DNA of 64,000 bases, taken from assembly GCA_963277665.1 (NCBI GenBank), contig OY728160.1, positions 49,770,605 through 49,834,604 on the forward strand. Reading direction: 5' to 3'. Positions 60,084-64,000 of this stretch are shown one piece after another. Every line of letters begins with the position of its first letter. The first letter of the stretch is position 1. A model generated the notes under the pieces. The model ran no database searches and had not been told where the DNA came from. It saw only the letters and a program-made list of their open reading frames with translations. Position numbers and translations under genes: made by a program. Source of the stretch: Viscum album (lineage: Eukaryota > Streptophyta > Magnoliopsida > Santalales > Viscaceae).

Positions 60084-63000
60084 TGTAACACCCCAAGATT
60101 TCATAGTGTGTTATTTCTTCAAAATAATTTAATAACTTTCACTACACGCAACACCGAGTTCAATTGCACCATGACTTACCAAAAAAAAAATCCATTAAAA
60201 GAGGTCATGAATAGTATTAACTAAATTTTAAACTTTATATAATCCTTATAATTTTAGAATCCATATTATGAGTTTCTTAGTCATAATGCAAGAACAGATT
60301 CATTTTCAGTATTGCACTTTTATCAACTTTTGATAGTGAAACCTTTTTAAATACAATATTTTAAACTTTTTGACTAAATGGAGACATCAAAAAATTTAAA
60401 ATGAAACATCACAAGCTTCCACGGTACGCTTTCCTTTGAATAAAACAGTAGCGTGTGTTGTACGCAACTTCGAGTTCTAACATACCGTAACCAATCAAAC
60501 TAGCTGTTATGAATAGTAATACTTACTTTTTGAAGTTATATATATTTTATATTTTAAAATGGACTTCATTTTTGGATTCGGAATATCAAATTTATCCTAA
60601 GGTGAAATTTTGGTACTTTTCGGATAACTTTCATATTTTGATGAATAGTGAAAATTACTAAATTTTAATTAAAAACAACTTTTTTAATAAAAATAATTAA
60701 TAGTGATAAATTATGAATTTGAGTGGTTTTAAAGTATATTTAGAATATATTTTTACTATTTAATATAATGTTGGTCATTGGACATAATTTTACAATTAAA
60801 CCGAACATAAACAAGTGTCAATCTTTTGATAGTTATTATCTCTTAAAAACACGCTTTTTGTTTTGACAGCGGGAATTAATTTTAAATTAATTTCTGCCAC
60901 TTCTGTGTTTAGAATTTAGGAAAATGGATTCCATATTTGGAATCAGGATGTTCAAATTGTGTAAATAGGTAACTTTTATTTTTAGATATTTTGAATAATT
61001 ACTGCGGTAAATATTTTATTTACCATGGTTAAGGGTAAATCCGGTAAATAAGGGTTAAAAAAAATAATATTATAATAATACTAAATTACCCTAAAACGTG
61101 TCTTAACCATATTGGTTGATAAAGGGTCGACCATGGGCATATTTGTGTCAATTTTGGGACCCCATGGATCCACTTGTAAGTGATAATGACACTTTATTTT
61201 AATTAAGTCAAAATGAATACAAAAATGACACAAGCATATATCTTTTAGAAAAACAATTGTTACATAGAGTTATATACGTTGGATTTTAGATTATAAATAT
61301 TCATTAGAAAGATAAAAAGATTTCCTACATAATGATATTTTATTTATAATTTTTAGACATTAAATAATTTATTTTATTTCTGACACAATGATGATGCAGT
61401 AATTACTATAATAGTGAAAAATTAAAATAATTGATATTATAAATACCCAAATAAATATAATATGAAACTTTTAATGGATTAAACTAATTTTCTAGGATAA
61501 TATGATATATTAGGATTTATTTAATTGACTTTGTTCGAAGTAATCAATCTGTTATGAGTTTCACAAAAATCAACTATTGAATAGTGTCAAAATTGACATA
61601 AAAGAGTTCTTAAAACAAATATTATATTATTAATTGATATTAAATTCCTAAAAATCTAAGGTTCGGCCAAGAGACTTATATTATGATAGGTTAATCATTA
61701 ATGGACCACTTGGGGGTCGCTTGGATGTATATGGTAAGTTTATTAACCATATAATATAAAAATACAAAGAGACATTGTAAAAGTGAAACTAATTAACTTA
61801 GAGTTAATAATTAAAGATAAGGTTAATATAAGTACCCAAACCAGTCTAAATTCTATTGGATGAGTTGTTTTCGACCCATACCCACCTCAAACTTTGAATA
61901 GTCAACTTTGGAGCCATTAGAAACCGAATATGAATTTATTATAAATTAATATTTCTAGCTTTTCCAAAGGTGCCCCTCACCCCTCTTATAAAAGGGCACT
62001 CCTCCTTCTCATTAATTCACACCTCTCAAGCCACTTGGCTCGTCCAAACTCTGCCCAACTAAGCTCCCCACAACCCTCTCCTCCTCCTTGAAGCTTCCCC
62101 TTAGGCAGAAAGCATTTCAAGAAGTCCTTTGGTTCCAACCAAAGTGAGTTACCTAAATTAAAGGTAACGTTTTATCTTAAATTATTTTCATTTATTTTGC
62201 TTCTTCAACCCCCAAACTCTTTTTATTTCCTTTCTTTTGTAACAACACCAGTATCCTCAATATACTAGGATGTTGTTATAAGAAGGATTCAAACTACACA
62301 TACACACAACTCCATCTAATGGATGATGAACATAATGTTTCTGTGGATGGCAAACTAACGCCTCACGAAACGATGATTGTTCAAATACATCTTACCGCCT
62401 CTCATGGTGGCCATTATGATGGAACTGTAATTAAATATGATATTAATGATATATATTTTATATATAAGCCTCTGTAATTCCATTTTATTTCATACCATTA
62501 TTCGTTTCATGTTGTATATACATACGATAATTTCATTTGAGGAAGTGCGGACTACCGCCCCCTTAAAATGATATGACTCGTTCATACCACACATGGAACG
62601 TATAAAGGATGGTGTTAATGAACATAAGTAACATATATAAAATATTATATTATACTAGAATAGTAATATACCTATGTATCATTTGGATTCAATTCTTTTA
62701 AAATAAAAATTAAATGGAAGTAGCGTTCGTGCATACGTACGGACTACCGTCTCCACGAACGCGATGAGATTCATTCTCCATCGTATCCATTCAAGTCTTA
62801 TTCTCATTTTAGGGTTAAAAATAATGTTAATATCATTCTGATTATGAATAAGATTTAATCTATCCATTACAAACATGTCTTACGTAACCAAACATTTAAG
62901 AAGAACGAATCGATTATCACCTGAAACGACGATAATACTAAGATATTATTAATAAACCAATGTTAAAAGATCATATATGATATCATATTAATGTATATGA

Positions 63001-64000
63001 TTCTTTTATAATTTAATAACAATTATTTCACCATTATACAGGAGGTTAACCTACCCCAACCAAGGAAAAGTACAAGGTAAGGGTTATTTCACAATCTCTT
63101 CATTATCCGAGGTTGTTTATACGTAATAATCTACTGAGATCTCTTTATCACCCACATCCATGTTTCTTAAAAATGTATTTCAAAACATTTTTACTATTTA
63201 CTAAAATATGAGTTAAAGTCATTTATACCCTTTTTGACTTTTATAAGTGGTTTATAAAGGAATCTTTCCGTAATTTTCAAAACAAGGTCCTTTTTAACCT
63301 TTTCGACAGAATTGATGTAAGAATGTTTTTTTTAACTTATACGGCGGGTGCGGTTATTTTACGCCGTTATAAAATCTTCAAAGATTTCCTTACAAGCTTA
63401 TAAGAATATTTTCAAAGAAAATGTTTTATTTAATATGGATCTTAAATGGTTTCAAAATGAAAGGAGATATTTCTTTAAAAAGAATTTTGATTTCATCTAT
63501 GTCAACATCCTTTGATGGATTTTAAGATTATTTGAAGTTGATTTATTATGATACAAAACTTCTATATTGTATTGAAGGTTTTGTGATATGTTTGACTGTG
63601 GATGTGCTATTTTTATACCATTCATAGTTTATGGTGAAATTATTGACATTTCGTATGCTAGTTTTAATACGAATGTTTATGTTATGTTTAAACCTTTTCA
63701 TATGGGAATGCATTGGACTTAATAAGTGACGGGTGGAGCCCGCTATAGCTCCTCGATGCATCGGTAGGTCTCATGAGACAAACTAGTGTCTTGGCACAAG
63801 GCCTTGACAAAATCTTATTTGTAGTCTTGGCACGAGGCCTTGGATATGTGGTTATGATAGTCTTGAATTATGCATTCCAACATTATGAAAGTGGTTATTG
63901 ATATTGCATGTGATTATTCGATTAGTAGAATATCCATGTGAATAAGTAAATGGCATTATTTCATTTTTATTTTTTCCATACCATGTTGAAAGTTCAAGTT
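60084..64000 (+). repeat. 3' LTR of element B, truncated by the window
   Basis: 3,917 bases colinear with 53243-57160 of the 5' LTR, with about 39 substitutions and one T-run indel near 56490/63330. TATA at 61987-61993, hairpins at 62547-62558 and 62723-62762. Confidence 0.9.

Larger units (their letters stand above)
53243..64000 (+). mobile_element. Element B: young non-autonomous LTR retrotransposon (3' LTR runs off the window)
   Basis: Consists of a 5' LTR (53243-57530), a primer-binding site, a 2,553-bp internal region with one intact nucleocapsid-like frame, an antisense tRNA-like module, a polypurine tract, and a 3' LTR from 60084 expected to end near 64370. There is no protease, reverse transcriptase, RNase H or integrase. 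Over the 3.9 kb of shared LTR I counted about 39 substitutions and one single-base indel, roughly 1%. The base pairs before the 5' LTR are AATAT (53238-53242); the matching duplication lies outside the window. It is inserted into element H. Confidence 0.9.

Overview
The window looks like plant nuclear DNA from a repeat-rich, probably large genome. It is AT-rich. Every coding remnant I recognise belongs to plant Ty3/gypsy-type LTR retrotransposons, a tRNA-Met-type primer-binding site recurs, and there are long (TA)n/(CA)n microsatellites and CACTA-like ends. I found no host gene, no rRNA, no functional tRNA and no CRISPR. The species cannot be named from this.

Layout. 1-6.3 kb: mostly unassigned, with a 56-bp tandem repeat, two purine-rich patches and a CACTA-like terminus ending at 6296. 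6.3-11.6 kb: the 3' part of an old element ('C'), with a broken zinc-knuckle gag, a polypurine tract and an LTR. 11.6-14.75 kb: unassigned. 14.75-27.9 kb: a CACTA-like palindromic array and microsatellite ('E'), split by a complete minus-strand LTR element ('A', 16080-27132) with a perfect 5-bp target duplication. 27.9-45.9 kb: a decayed minus-strand gypsy element ('G'). Its LTR appears to be split by a 31-bp palindromic array plus microsatellite ('D'), and D is itself split by a Del/Tekay-like gypsy element ('I', 31932-43217). 45.9-53.2 kb: a decayed plus-strand Athila/Tat-like element ('H'). 53.2 kb to the window end: a young plus-strand element ('B') whose 3' LTR runs off the edge.

The most interesting content is the family shared by A, B and C. 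Its LTRs are about 4.3 kb, longer than the 2.55-kb internal region. The only reading frame is a nucleocapsid-like protein with three zinc knuckles, intact in B only. There is no protease, reverse transcriptase, RNase H or integrase, so it must be mobilised in trans. All three copies carry a tRNA-like module, with A and B boxes, on the antisense strand of the internal region. The LTR leader of A and B carries short hairpins built on an ACTACCG core, one with a compensatory base change. B and C have a strong candidate leader intron inside the LTR, and element I has a similar one. The two LTRs of B differ at about 1% of sites, but the differences are dominated by A/C and G/T transversions, which is unusual.

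All comparisons were made by eye. LTR boundaries of A, B and I are well supported by paired ends, target duplications and adjacent PBS/PPT. Boundaries of C, D, E, G and H are approximate.
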